Shown here piece after piece: positions 49,848-60,906 of a stretch of 64,000 nt of DNA. Under the pieces are notes generated by a model. It was not told the DNA's origin. It was given only the letters and a program-made list of their open reading frames with translations, and did not search any database. The DNA lies in the NCBI GenBank assembly GCA_022695795.1, contig MU404055.1, positions 496,001-560,000 of the forward strand, written 5' to 3'. The position numbers and the translations under genes were made by a program. Source of the stretch: Biscogniauxia marginata. Lineage: Eukaryota > Ascomycota > Sordariomycetes > Xylariales > Xylariaceae. Each line of letters starts with the position of its first letter. The first letter of the stretch is position 1.

Positions 49848-50851
49848 GGTAGGTACATGACTTAGTAACTAAGGTAGTGTAGAAGTAGAAAGATTAATAA
49901 ATGAGAGAGGGCCCCGTATCGAGAGTTGAAAGGTGGGATGGGATGTTCGAAGCAGATCAACTGGGGTAAGGGGCCCCGTAATAAATCGATTAATAAGTTC
50001 AATGTTGCTATCAGGCGAGATGAGTTGTAGCGCATTACCTAACCTAGTATGTACGGAATACACCTTGGCGTGTAACTGATTTAACGACAGCAGCGGCGAT
50101 CTTCTTATCTGAGGGTCACCAATCATTGAGACTCTTCGTTCATTCCCCTCTTGGGCCTCAGCCATGACGTCCACTGTAAGTAAAACATAACAAATGGCAA
50201 GTGGAATTGTTGGGAGGTAGGTGTGTGCCTTCCTTTCTTTTTCGTATGCACCTTGGCGAATATTGGCATACAGTGTACCAGTCGCCAATCAGGTATTACT
50301 CCGTACGGTGTAATAAGAGTTATCTCTCCGTCTTACCAACATCCCTTTTCCTTCACCGCACTGCCCTTCCAAGGTCTCAGCGCCGCCACCGAGGAAAACC
50401 CACCCACCTACCCAGTCGAGCATCATCGTCACCTTACCTACTACTACCTCAGGACCTTTTCCATCCCACGGACTCTCCCCCCACCTAACAGCCCCCCCTT
50501 TTTTTTTGCCCTTTTCTTTTCTTCTTTTCTTCTTTTGTTTTAGTTTTTTTCTTTTTTTGGTTGGCGCTTGCCGTCAACCAAAAAAAACAATGTAGTAATG
50601 GTGTGTTTAACGACCAGTCACTATTTGCTAACCACGACTACTACTTTACTTACCACTTATCACTACCACCTACCACCACCCACCACCACAAACCCAATCC
50701 AAAGCGGCAGGCAAACAAAAAGGCAACAAACAACCAGTCACAGTACATTACCACCCATTTTTTTTAACGAAAAAGGGGCCCGGACAGAATAAAAATAAAA
50801 ATATTTACTAAATTTTAAAATCCCCTCCCCCTTCCCCCTTCCCCCCAAATT

Positions 50852-52199
50852 ATGAGCGGAGGCGGGGTCTACGGTGGAGGAACGGGAGGAGCCGGCAGCG
50901 GATCGAGTAGTAGCGGCGGCGGTAGCAGCAACAACAGCAGCAGCAGCAGCCTTTCGAATCCCGGTAGTGCGAGGGCCGCCGTCATCGTCGCCGCCGCCGC
51001 CGCCGCAGCCGACCCTGACCCCTTCACCGCCGAGATGCGGGACCGGCAGGCTCGGGGCAAGGACCCGTACGACGACTCCTCGGACGGAGGTGCCCGCGGG
51101 AGCGACTGGGCCGCTGGTCCTTCGGGGACAGGAGGCGGAGGATATCGGTAGGTTACCGCTTCTCTTCTCTTGTCTCCTTTTCTCTTTTCCTTCCCTTCTC
51201 TTTCTGTCTTCATGTTCTTTTCCTGTATTTATTACTCTGTTAAATCTCCTATTGTTATTGTTATTTTATATTTTACAAGTGTGAGCCTTTGCCATGCATA
51301 CACCCGATACTTGCCTGCCGCGGCCATTTTTCAGGCTTGGCCTGGACGTCTGCTCTCATAATATTATTAATATTGCCCCCCCTGGTCTCACGTACAACGA
51401 AGAATGTCTACGCTTCATAGAAAAAACAGCTCCCCCCCCCCAAAAAAAAAACCTGGTGAAACTTGGTTTTTATCATAGCTCAAACCAAACTCTTATAAAA
51501 CTTTCTTTCCCCTTTGCCCTCTAAAAAGGAATAAAGGGGATTGTGGGGAGGGGAGAAGGGGGGGCAGGATGGGGTGTTAAATATCTTCTTCTCATACGAA
51601 TTCGAAATACACGGCGAAAACAAAAAGGCTAGCTAGCTAACATAATAATCATGGCATCCCGTAGTGGCGGCGGCAGCAGCTCTTTCGAGGAGCCCTTCGC
51701 GGTGCTCGAGCGTCGACGCGTCGCGTCCCAGGTCCTCGATAGCCCGGAACTCTTGATGATGGCGGCACAGCGGGACGACGAGGTGAGAAGAAATCTTTTT
51801 TACCACTTCCCCATCTGAAAAAAGATGTTCAATCTTTATTCTTCTACACCTCCCTATCTCCCCCCTTCCCCTCCCCTGACGTGCTATCTGTCCCCTTCCT
51901 TCCTTCCGTCCTCAAGTTCTCTCTCATATGCACTCACTCACACGCGACCAAACCCCCAACCCCTACAGAGCATACCAGCCACGCGCCTCCGGTACACGCG
52001 CATGCTCTGCGGCATCGAAGAGCCGCCGCCGTCTGCTTCTTCTTCTTCTTCGCATCAGCAGCAGCAGCAAAAGCAGCAGCAACAACAACAGCAGCAATCG
52101 GCCGCTGCTGGTGCCTCCCGGCGGAGGAAATCGCTCCAGCAGCGGAAGGCGTCGGCGTCTTCGGGAAGCGGCGGTACGCCGGGGAGGAAAGCACGGTAG
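50852..52199 (+). CDS. Low-complexity fungal protein of unknown function
   Basis: Three exons, 50852-51147, 51665-51782 and 51969-52199, encode 214 residues. Donors are GTAGGT and GTGAGA; acceptors are CCCGTAG (with GCTAAC upstream) and CTACAG. All phases agree. The frame includes three conserved-looking blocks: DPFTAEMRDRQARGKDPYDD, FEEPFAVLERRRVASQVL plus SPELLMMAAQ, and SIPATRLRYTRMLCGIEE. They are joined by Gly/Ser and Gln runs. The first intron is 517 nt, long for this genome. The second exon also has its own in-frame ATG at 51651, so a shorter product (from MASRSGGGSS) is possible. I recall similar proteins in other Sordariomycetes but no function. Confidence 0.7.
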
Positions 52200-52421
52200 T
52201 ACTAGTACAGATGGGGAGGTGTAGGGGAGAAAAGAAAAGAAAAGAAAAAGGAAGGGGGGGAAGAGGGGAATGGTGATAGATAGATATTTTCCTTCTCTGG
52301 GAATTTGCCCGTTCTTACCATTGATACACACATATAACATTGACGTGTCTCTTCTACTTCTACCTCATTACCATCACCACCATCCCCCTTAAACAAAGAT
52401 GAGAGACATTCACTAATACCT

Positions 52422-52449
52422 ACCACCACCACCACCACCACCACCACCA
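52422..52449. repeat. (ACC)n microsatellite
   Basis: About nine ACC units. Confidence 0.9.
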
Positions 52450-53206
52450 TTATATACAACTCTTACTTATTAGATGCGGGGCGCGTATACTCTCGGCGGG
52501 AAAAATATTTTTTATATTATTATCAAAGGAAATATATAGTGTGTTATTTGTTTTTTATTTATTTATTTATTATTATGCCCCCCCCTTTTTTCCCCCTTGA
52601 ATTTTCCACATTCCTCTTCTCGGAGGCGCTTAGTAACAAGAGATTCATAATTCACAAAAAGACACACAGAGATAGATAAAGACCAAGAAGTGAAGGTAAG
52701 GAGGTATTTATCATATGTCGTATAAGTTAAAAAAGACAAATAAATGCCTTATTTATCACAACCCCAACCTTCTCTTTTTCATCATCATCCCCTCCCCTAT
52801 AAATAAACAGACACACGCAACCCTGTATTTCCACTCCCCCCCCCTTACTCACTCATCCTTCCTAAATGTTATCTCCCCGAAGTACAAATAAACAAACAGA
52901 CAGACAATAACCCCCCACTCTCTCTATATATAAATATATATCAAGACACCAAATAATCGATGCCCTTCAAAGAACTAAGCCCCCTTGCTGTCTGCCTCTC
53001 CCTTCCTTTCCTTTCCAATAAACGACAAAACCTAAAAAGCTCCGGTAATGGAAAAAGATGCAAGGATGACCCAGCCAGATGCATTTCGTTTCGTTGTCCC
53101 CAAAACATATATATATAACCCTTAACCCCCCCCCCCAAAAAAAAAAATCCACTAAGCCCCCAAGCTTAAACCAAGCAAATAACGCCGAGAAAACTCCCTG
53201 GATATT

Positions 53207-53233
53207 ATGATGATGATGATGATGATGATGATG
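53207..53233. repeat. (GAT)n microsatellite
   Basis: About nine GAT units. Confidence 0.9.
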
Positions 53234-53546
53234 CTGGGGTTACTAATAGGTAATAGTAATAGTTGTAGTAGTAGTAAGTCGTAGTCATGAATCCTCTTGA
53301 ATGTGGCATTTCCCAATTCCCCTCCGGGCTCATCATCTTCTATACCCAAAAATCCCGGGGAATTTTAAATATATAGTAGGTAGTTTTTCTTCTTTTCTTT
53401 TTTTTTTCATTCATTTCGCACCCCGAAACCTTTTTTTCTCCGGAATCCCGATACCAGCCCAGGTCCATCTTTCTTCCCACTACTACTACCTAGTAGGTAG
53501 CTGTGAACTCGGGAACTTGCGTAAAGCCGGAAAATTTTATTTTCTT

Positions 53547-55928
53547 TCATGCGTATCGCTCCGTAGGCACTCTCGGCCTCGTCATCCATGGCACGTCTTC
53601 TCGCCCGTGCGGCCGGCCCCTCCTACTTGTTCCGCGGGCCGCAAGCGGCGGGACCCGGACGGCGCCGGGCGCCCACGCGCCGCCATTACCTCCGACCCAG
53701 CTGCTGTTCTGCTGGGTCTTGTTCACTAGTTTTCTCCTCCGCGTTCTCCGTCTTATGCAAGAGTAGCAGCAGCATAGAACCGCGATCAAGATGAGACCGC
53801 CGACCGAAGACACCACGGGGATGACGATATCCTTGTTGTCCTCGATGAGGCTGCCAACCTGGTCTACGAAATTCGCTCCCTGGCACCGACCGTTGCTGCA
53901 ATGTCCTCCCCCTTCACACGGCGTACCGTCGAGAAAGTACTGTTGCATATCGTAGCAGGCATTCGGTCCTAGCCGCGAAGAAGCACAACGCAGAAGGCAG
54001 CTCTGCGAGTCGCAAGCGGAAGTGTCGTTATTATTGGTCAACGTACCGACCAGGGTCTGGCATTGCAAATTCCGGGAAGTACATTGACCAGAGGCACAGG
54101 TGAGCCCAGCACCGCTTGCACCACAACCTTGGCCATCCGGTGCCTTGACGTCCGAGGGGCACGCAGCAGCAGTGCCACTGCATGTTTCTTCGGGGTCACA
54201 CGAGCTAGTGCTACCGCGGCAGACTGTCCCCTGAGAGGCGAACTGACATTGACCGGTACAGCAGTCTTCGTTGGCGGGGTCGCAAACAGCATTGTCTCTG
54301 AAACGGCACGTGACCGCATCGCAACAGTTGTTGTCGCCACAACCGTTTTCACCGCCACAGTCGCAGTCCTCTCCAGCTTCTACAATCCCATTGCCGCATT
54401 GGCTCCCGGTGATAGTGACGACATCTTTATTGTTGGTCAAGCATGCCGTATTAACGCTGTTCCGCTCCATGGCTGAACATATATTGCCAACGCTGCATGG
54501 AGAGAACTGTGTGATTCCAGGCGCGGTCGACGGGTTCATGATATAAGTTCCCTGAGCGTTGCAAGAAGAGGAGCTGAGAGGACAGCATTTCTGCATCGAA
54601 GCGGTGCCGTCCGAACACGTGCCCGACGTACAATCGTGGACCGCACCAAACGTATGGCCAGTCTCGTGAGCGAAAACCTGCCACTCGGTGTTCGTCCGCA
54701 CGACGACATTGGCTCCAGCAATCGTTTCGTTTTCTCCACCTGTCGAACCCGAGGAACACACCTGACCCAGCCAAGCCAGCCCGACGGCAGCATCAGTATT
54801 ACAGGTGCTTAGAAGCGTCCAGTATGCATTGGTATCACTAAACTGTCCTCTCCAGGCGGAGAACAGGTTCAGACGGTCCGTGATTGTGACGCTCGAGCTG
54901 CAGGCTTGGTTCCACTGGGAGCCGGCCGGCGGGGTTCCTGGGCAGGAAGCGTCGCTGATGGTCAAGTTTTGAATGCCCAGAGAGATGTTGAACGTGTTCT
55001 CGTATAGCGCAGACGCCGAATTCACCATTTGGATAATGTTAGACCGTGCGTCCGCTTCGGAATCGAACCCTGCAGTGTAGGTGCAGTCGGTCGCAATGCC
55101 AACCAGGGCAACCTTTCGGGTAGTCGGACAACCCTGGGTTGAACCAATACTATTGGCAAGATTTACACCCGCGCCATTACCACCAGTCGTCGGATCGATC
55201 TGTCGGCCAAAAAGCCCTCTCGCATCGACAGCTGACAGCTCCCGAACATCCAGACCGCGGTGAACCGGGTGATCATCCAAGTTGTTGAAGTCCAGCACAT
55301 CAGATGAACAGACGGAATCGCTCTCGTCAAGCCCGCGTTTAAGCTCGTGACTAAGTTCGTGCGTGTCGGACATCACATCGGTGTCCCTCCAGACAAGCAT
55401 GTATTCGTCGTCGGCATCGTACGCTTCCGGGTCCTCGTCAAGTCGCGTCTGTCTGTAAGTAGAGCCGGTCTGGATATGGTGATGGTTCCCGTTCACCCGG
55501 AAGGTCCCCTCGAATATAGGCCTCGGACCATCCCGGTGAACTGTTATTCGTGCCCAGCCCGAATTGATCCATTCCGCATGGAGCGGATGTTGTACGAAGG
55601 CATAGCCTTTGAACACCTTGTGGTCGGTCCTCTCTACTTTCTCCTCGCGGCTGATGGTGCCGTCGGGCGCGAGATATTGTATGCTTGCCGTGTCGGACAA
55701 GACATCGTGATTAGGTTCTAGTGATATGCGGATCTTTTCTTTCTCGTCGTGGAGTAGGAACGAGAGATCGAACGAGGAGTAGGCGTGTATGCGGTGAGAA
55801 GGAGTATGTATTATGGGATCATCGACCCGACTGATATAATTTAGGGGATTCCGCTTTACTGAATGCGCCTCTGATGAATGGGAAAGGGCTAATAGAACTG
55901 CGGCCGCAGCCGTGATAAAGCGGCGCAT
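53547..55928 (-). CDS. ADAM-type membrane metalloprotease with disintegrin domain
   Basis: Intronless on the minus strand, 793 residues. A signal peptide (MRRFITAAAAVLLALSHSSEA) leads a propeptide. The catalytic domain carries the zinc site HETGHTFGAVHD at 421-432 and the Met-turn YIMNP at about 462-466. A cysteine-rich disintegrin domain starts at CGNGIVEAGEDCDCG (511-525), followed by more Cys-rich sequence to about 682. A transmembrane helix (about 702-723) precedes a basic cytosolic stretch RRRTRRRK. This is the fungal ADAM type (called ADM-A/ADM-B in Aspergillus), placing a sheddase-like protease in the secretory pathway. The tail after residue 735 is Gly/Arg/Pro-rich and ends PTERYA. 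Its low similarity to what I recall raises a small doubt about a late frameshift. Confidence 0.93.
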   Translation of the reverse strand: MRRFITAAAAVLLALSHSSEAHSVKRNPLNYISRVDDPIIHTPSHRIHAYSSFDLSFLLHDEKEKIRISLEPNHDVLSDTASIQYLAPDGTISREEKVERTDHKVFKGYAFVQHPLHAEWINSGWARITVHRDGPRPIFEGTFRVNGNHHHIQTGSTYRQTRLDEDPEAYDADDEYMLVWRDTDVMSDTHELSHELKRGLDESDSVCSSDVLDFNNLDDHPVHRGLDVRELSAVDARGLFGRQIDPTTGGNGAGVNLANSIGSTQGCPTTRKVALVGIATDCTYTAGFDSEADARSNIIQMVNSASALYENTFNISLGIQNLTISDASCPGTPPAGSQWNQACSSSVTITDRLNLFSAWRGQFSDTNAYWTLLSTCNTDAAVGLAWLGQVCSSGSTGGENETIAGANVVVRTNTEWQVFAHETGHTFGAVHDCTSGTCSDGTASMQKCCPLSSSSCNAQGTYIMNPSTAPGITQFSPCSVGNICSAMERNSVNTACLTNNKDVVTITGSQCGNGIVEAGEDCDCGGENGCGDNNCCDAVTCRFRDNAVCDPANEDCCTGQCQFASQGTVCRGSTSSCDPEETCSGTAAACPSDVKAPDGQGCGASGAGLTCASGQCTSRNLQCQTLVGTLTNNNDTSACDSQSCLLRCASSRLGPNACYDMQQYFLDGTPCEGGGHCSNGRCQGANFVDQVGSLIEDNKDIVIPVVSSVGGLILIAVLCCCYSCIRRRTRRRKLVNKTQQNSSWVGGNGGAWAPGAVRVPPLAARGTSRRGRPHGREDVPWMTRPRVPTERYA

Positions 55929-56870
55929 TTTGAAATGAATAGCGGTAAGTAAGTCCCCGTAGCGGGATAGTTTCTCGATCTCAAGACCCCATCCGAGTGT
56001 ACAATTTGAGTGACGTTGTCGTGCAGGTCGCTATTCCGAAAAATCCGAATGTAGTCAATTGGGTGTGTGATCGGTAGCTGTTCGATCGGAACGGAGGGAA
56101 GTCAGTAGACTGGTGGGATTAACCAGGCGCTGATCGGAGTGAGTTCAAGGAAGAAGGCGAGTCTTCGAAGATGAGACGGGAACGGTATCTGCTAGGGACA
56201 GCGAAGGCTCGGCGGCGTGATGCCGGGGGTTTGGTAAGTGGTAGCTTGGTCCCTGAAAGCTGGGCGGGTTGCAGACACACGGCGCATGTAACAAAACGTA
56301 TTGGCAGTGTGTGTAAATTACCACCAGCCTCGTCGTCTCAATTGGGAGAAACAAGAAGACAGGAAACCGAAGGCGAACGGAGAAAAAGACAGGCTGCAAC
56401 CCGGACTCTGAGGGTATTATCAGACGAACGATTGTGGTTGTGTCTTGCGCCTTGTCGGTTCGGTTCTGCGCTGCGGGTGTGTTGTAGGCGACCCGGTGAA
56501 GGCGTTTCAGTTGTAAAATTGAACGGGGAGGGAAAAGGGTGGCAGCGCAAGGCCCTCCAGTAATACACGCTGGGCGACAGGCGTCAGACGAGGGGCAAAG
56601 TGGCGGCTGATTGGTCGCCCCCTCAGAATAGCAGCACGCTTGGCTCGGTTAGCACGGCAGCCCCGAATTTAATTATATAAGTAAGGATCGCGGGGGAGGA
56701 GTTGCTTGTCTGTTACAGGCACGGTTTGGAGTTGACGGTGGATAATATCGATCTTCTCCTTCGCTTTCGCTTTTTCTTTTTCTTTTTCTCGTCTCTCTTT
56801 TATATGTAAATAACTTCTATTGGGAAATGACAAAATGGTTAGTGAGATAGGATCCCGTGAAGAATAGGGG

Positions 56871-56872
<2 letters not shown>

Positions 56873-56910
<38 letters not shown>
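56873..56910. repeat. (TATG)n microsatellite
   Basis: About nine TATG units followed by GTGTGA and GTGCAT hexamers to about 56958. Confidence 0.9.
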
Positions 56911-56912
<2 letters not shown>

Positions 56913-57175
56913 GTGTGAGTGTGAGTGTGAGTGTAAGTGCAAGTGCATGTGCATGTGCAAATGTAGGTCATAGGGGAAGAAAACCACGGCAAGGGACAGA
57001 AAGGATCAGATAGATGGATGCCCTGCAGACAAGGTCTCATCGGTTTGCTGTCATAGGTGTGGGTTGTGTTACCCATAGCCCAGCAGACGATCATATCCCG
57101 CTGGCAGGACCATTCGATGCAGAGGATCAGACACGATTGACTTGACATGCATGTAGGGTGCTTACATACCCAACC

Positions 57176-57193
57176 TTTTTTTTTTTTTTTTTT
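57176..57193. repeat. Poly-T tract, 18 T
   Basis: Uninterrupted T run. Confidence 0.95.
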
Positions 57194-58514
57194 GAACTTA
57201 CGCTGGACTCTTTGGGATTCTCGCTCGAGACTCGTCTAGTTGCTTTGTTTCAAGAGCCTGCCGTGGCAATTAGAATTTCGTACGACCCGACCCCGTCGTA
57301 TTTTGCGACTTTGCCCAGCCACAAATCAATAAATCCTTTAGACGAACACTGCTTGACTGAATTGGACGGGCCAACGAACGAACGAGAGTGTGTATCGGTA
57401 TATGTATATAAAGTATACGCTGCGCCCGGTGCTACAAGCGAGTAAACCATCCGAGCTCGAGTTGGGGGCACCAAGAGGATTATTGATTTATTTCGTGTTA
57501 TGAGTTGTCGGAAGAATACCAACAATTCGAACTCGGGTATTGAAGCCGGGCAGCCAGGGGGGGGGACAAATAAGTCTAAATAAACATAAGTTTCTGCCAC
57601 AGGAACAACATTGAAGCTTACCCTACATACATGTTTACATATAATACAACACGCATATAGATATACCACCTGTTTGGTTGGTTACATTCTTTACTAATGC
57701 CCAGCGAAGCGACACGCAATGGTCTCTCCGTTAACGTGGAGCACAGCCCAAAGCCCAGTGTCCACCGCCGCCTGTGTGTGCGTGTCAGTGTCGACGAGAG
57801 AGTTGCTGTGACCTTGAGTTTTGGTTGTTAGTGTGGCGCCATAGGACTTATTCTTCTTCGTGATGCTTACAGCACTTCTGTTCCGCAAGCCGTCAGATGC
57901 CGCCAAGTCGCTAGTCCTTCTGGGCAAGGTCTCTCATGACGCGTCCGTACTTGACTTGCTCTCCGGCCTAGCCTTTATTACCTGTTTCTTTCCCTCCTGC
58001 TCTTTCTGTAAGCTCTTTACGCAGAGGCTTGGTGGCGCAGCCAAGAGGAGAAAAAGAACGCTTCAAACTCCGACGAGGCAGCGCACCGCTTGGCACTTCC
58101 TACCATCACTAGCGGGCCGCTTCCTCGGATCAGTACCACATACTATACAAGTCATTTACTGTGTGCTACGGTTTGCGCATTGCCCGGGAAAGTCTACACT
58201 TGTATTTCGGCCAATAGGGGCTCTGCTCAACACACCTCCGAGGCCGAAGATGAGCAGGCTAGACGGTACTTCCGACTATTATTTCGGTTCTATGTCTAGG
58301 TTAAGCCCATTAACGCCGAATAGACTAGCGGCACGCAATTCCTCAAGTTGTTAAATATCTGCCGAATCATAGTACGACCGGGGCGGGCCATACGAAGAAA
58401 CACTCGGCACCATCATGTCACGTGTAGGACTCAACACATTCTCGACTAATGCCAATCTACATTATGGTGGTATCAGAAACCCAGTGCAAATAAAGGAGAC
58501 CGTCTGTATGCGCC

Positions 58515-60906
58515 CTATTTCTTCCTCGCTTCCTTGACTACCGTGATGATTCTAGCAACCACGTTAGGATCGGAGAGCTGTTACTCGCTTGATGTCAGCC
58601 ATAATCCAAGTTAAAAAGAAAAAGGGGGTCCGGAGGTCGGAACTACTAACCGTCGAGATGTCGCCGAGCTGGTCCTCTTCTCCCGCCAAGATCTTTCTCA
58701 GAATGCGACGCATGATCTTGCCGCTACGAGTCTTGGGCAGGTCGGGTACGATATACACCGCCTTGGGGGCTGCGAAAGGTCCAATGCTCTTCCGCACCTG
58801 GATGATAAACTCCTTTCTCAGGGCATCAGAGGTCTCATTGCCATCCTTGATGGCGACGAATGCGTTCACAGCTTGACCCGTGAGCTCGTCAGCGACGCCG
58901 ACTACAGCCGCCTCGGCAACGGCATGATGCTCAATTAGCGCAGCCTCTATCTCGGCAGTCGATAGACGATGGCCACTGACGTTGACCACATCATCGACTC
59001 GTCCCCGAATCCAGTAGAAACCTTCGTGGTCGCGGCCAGCTCCGTCGCCGGTGAACTACGACTTCTATTTAGCAAGAGCCTCCTACTGAATATATAGCAC
59101 TGGTGACTTACGTAGTAGCCCTTGTAGACATTTAGGTACGTCTCCATATATCTCTTGTGTGCACCCCAGACAGTACGGGCCATACTAGGCCATGGCTGCT
59201 TAAAGGCCAATACACCCTCGACATCGTTGCCGTGAATTTCTTCGCCAGAAACAGGGTCGATGATGGCAGGCTCGATTCCGAAGAACGGCAGAGACGCGCT
59301 TCCGGGCTTCGTCGGGGTCACACCGGCCAAAGGCGTGATGACGTTCGATCCGGTTTCGGTTTGCCAGTAGGTCTGCTCAGTTAGGGGCTAGTCATATCAA
59401 AGCATGTGATGAGCCCAACTTACGTCGACAATATGGGCCTCCTCCTTCCCGACAACTTCAAAGTACCACTTCCAAACCTCGGCCGCGATAGGCTCACCGA
59501 CCGATCCGAGGACTCTCAAATTCGGCATCTTAGCCTTAACGTAGTGGTCTCCCGCACGTTTCAGCAATCTCAGTGCCGTAGGCGCTACATAGAACTGGGT
59601 GACGTCATGCTTCTCGATGATATCCCAGTATCGCGAGAAGTTCGGGTACGCCGGCGTGCCCTCGAATACGACCGTGGAAACACCGAGGAGGAGAGGCGCG
59701 TATACGACGTATGTGTGTCCGGTAATCCAGCCGACGTCTCCGCCGCAGAAGTACCGGTCCCCGTCGTGAATGTCGAATACGTACTTTCCAGTCATGGCAG
59801 CTCCGAGCAGGTACCCACCAGTAGTGTGCATAACACCCTTGGGCTTGCCTGTGGAGCCCGAAGTGTAGAGCAGAAATAGAGGGTCCTCCGAGTTGATAAC
59901 CTCGGGGGCTATGTACGACGGCCATTTTTCAACCTCCTCGTGCCACCACAAGTCCCGACCCGGCGTGAAGGGAACATCGGCACCAGTGCGTTTGAAGACT
60001 AGGACACCTGTGACATCCGGACATTGCTTCAGCGCATCATCGACGATCCGCTTAGTGCCGATCAGCTTTCCACCGCGCTTCCCTTCGTCCGACGTAATGA
60101 CCACCTTCGACTGGGCATCAATAACGCGATCACGTAAAGAATCGGCCGAGAAACCAGCAAACACAACCGAGTGGATAGCGCCGATTCGGGTAATGGCCAG
60201 GAAAGCGATAATAGCCTCGGGAATCATGGGTAGGTAGATAGCGACGGTATCTCCCTTTCGGACACCCATTTTCTTGAGGACGTATGCGACTCTGCAAACC
60301 TCGCGCAGGAGCTCAGAGTAAGTCAAGGTCCGGCCATCATTGGGCTCATCGGCTTCATAGATGAGGGCGACCTTGTTCGGGTCCTTAAAGGCATGTCTGT
60401 CGACACAGTTGTAGGCCGCATTGAGTTGGCCCTCAACAAACCAGGCTACATCGCCGCCTTCCAGTGATCCGGTACGGACGGTTTCGAAGTCCCGCTGCCA
60501 CGTCAGAAGCTCTCTCGCTTTCTTTGCCCAGAACTTGTCGGGCTCGGTAATAGACTCCTTGTACAGTTGCTGGTACTCCTCCAGGCCTAAGAGGTATTAG
60601 TCAGGGCTAGGCGTGGTAGATAAAACGTATGTTTGTGGAGCTTACTACTGATGTGAGGCTTGCTGGGGTGCTCTGTATTGGGATTAGCTTTGCCTGTACC
60701 TCATACGGTCCCCCCAAAAATGGGCAGGTCTGATTAGAGGAAAGGTGTCTTACTGTCGAGCATCTTCTGCGGGGGGTCTGTTTGTGACTCAATTAGCACC
60801 GTCATATCTCATGGAATTCGCGAGGACGGGAACCCGAGGGCTTCTTACGAAAAGTGTCGACCAGATGGGCCTCAGCGACCACCGGGGTCTTGCCTTGTTC
60901 ACCCAT
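58515..60906 (-). CDS. Acetyl-CoA synthetase (cytosolic ACS/FacA type)
   Basis: Seven exons on the minus strand: 60849-60906, 60754-60777, 60646-60672, 59424-60586, 59112-59372, 58651-59055, 58515-58577; 666 residues, the usual length. Two exons are only 24 and 27 nt. Reaction: acetate + ATP + CoA to acetyl-CoA + AMP + PPi. The first five exons give the acyl-AMP core. [16 protein letters not shown] at about 277-292 is the AMP-forming signature, and [12 protein letters not shown] near residue 617-628 holds the catalytic, acetylatable Lys624. The final exon ends VVKEARKK. All phases close. It supplies acetyl-CoA during growth on acetate, ethanol or fatty acids; glyoxylate-cycle partners are not in the window. 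Confidence 0.96.

Larger units (their letters stand above)
48880..50851. other. Divergent spacer rich in simple repeats
   Basis: Between the GH51 gene (minus) and the low-complexity gene (plus). Contains T(21), TC, TATG and CCTA microsatellites. A purine-rich then pyrimidine-rich leader precedes 50852. ORFs at 49869-50288 and 50201-50543 have no family pattern. Confidence 0.6.
52200..53546. other. Convergent 3' spacer rich in simple repeats
   Basis: Between the low-complexity gene (plus) and the ADAM gene (minus). Holds an (ACC)n run and a (GAT)n run and many C and A tracts. No gene seen. Confidence 0.6.
55929..58514. other. Spacer, no supported gene
   Basis: Promoter of the ADAM gene (minus) and 3' side of the ACS gene (minus). 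A TATG microsatellite, GTGTGA repeats and a poly-T tract are present. ORFs at 56669-57148 (minus; His/Thr repeats from the microsatellite) and 57860-58354 (plus) are not convincing. An inverted CCAAT box (ATTGG, about 56609) lies upstream of the ADAM gene. Confidence 0.55.

Noticed and set aside
56669..57148. 159-codon minus-strand ORF rich in His and Thr
   Set aside because: The composition is just translation of the TATG/GTGTGA microsatellites.
57860..58354. 164-codon plus-strand ORF
   Set aside because: No recognised domain or start support; it lies just downstream of ACS, and several overlapping frames look equally good.
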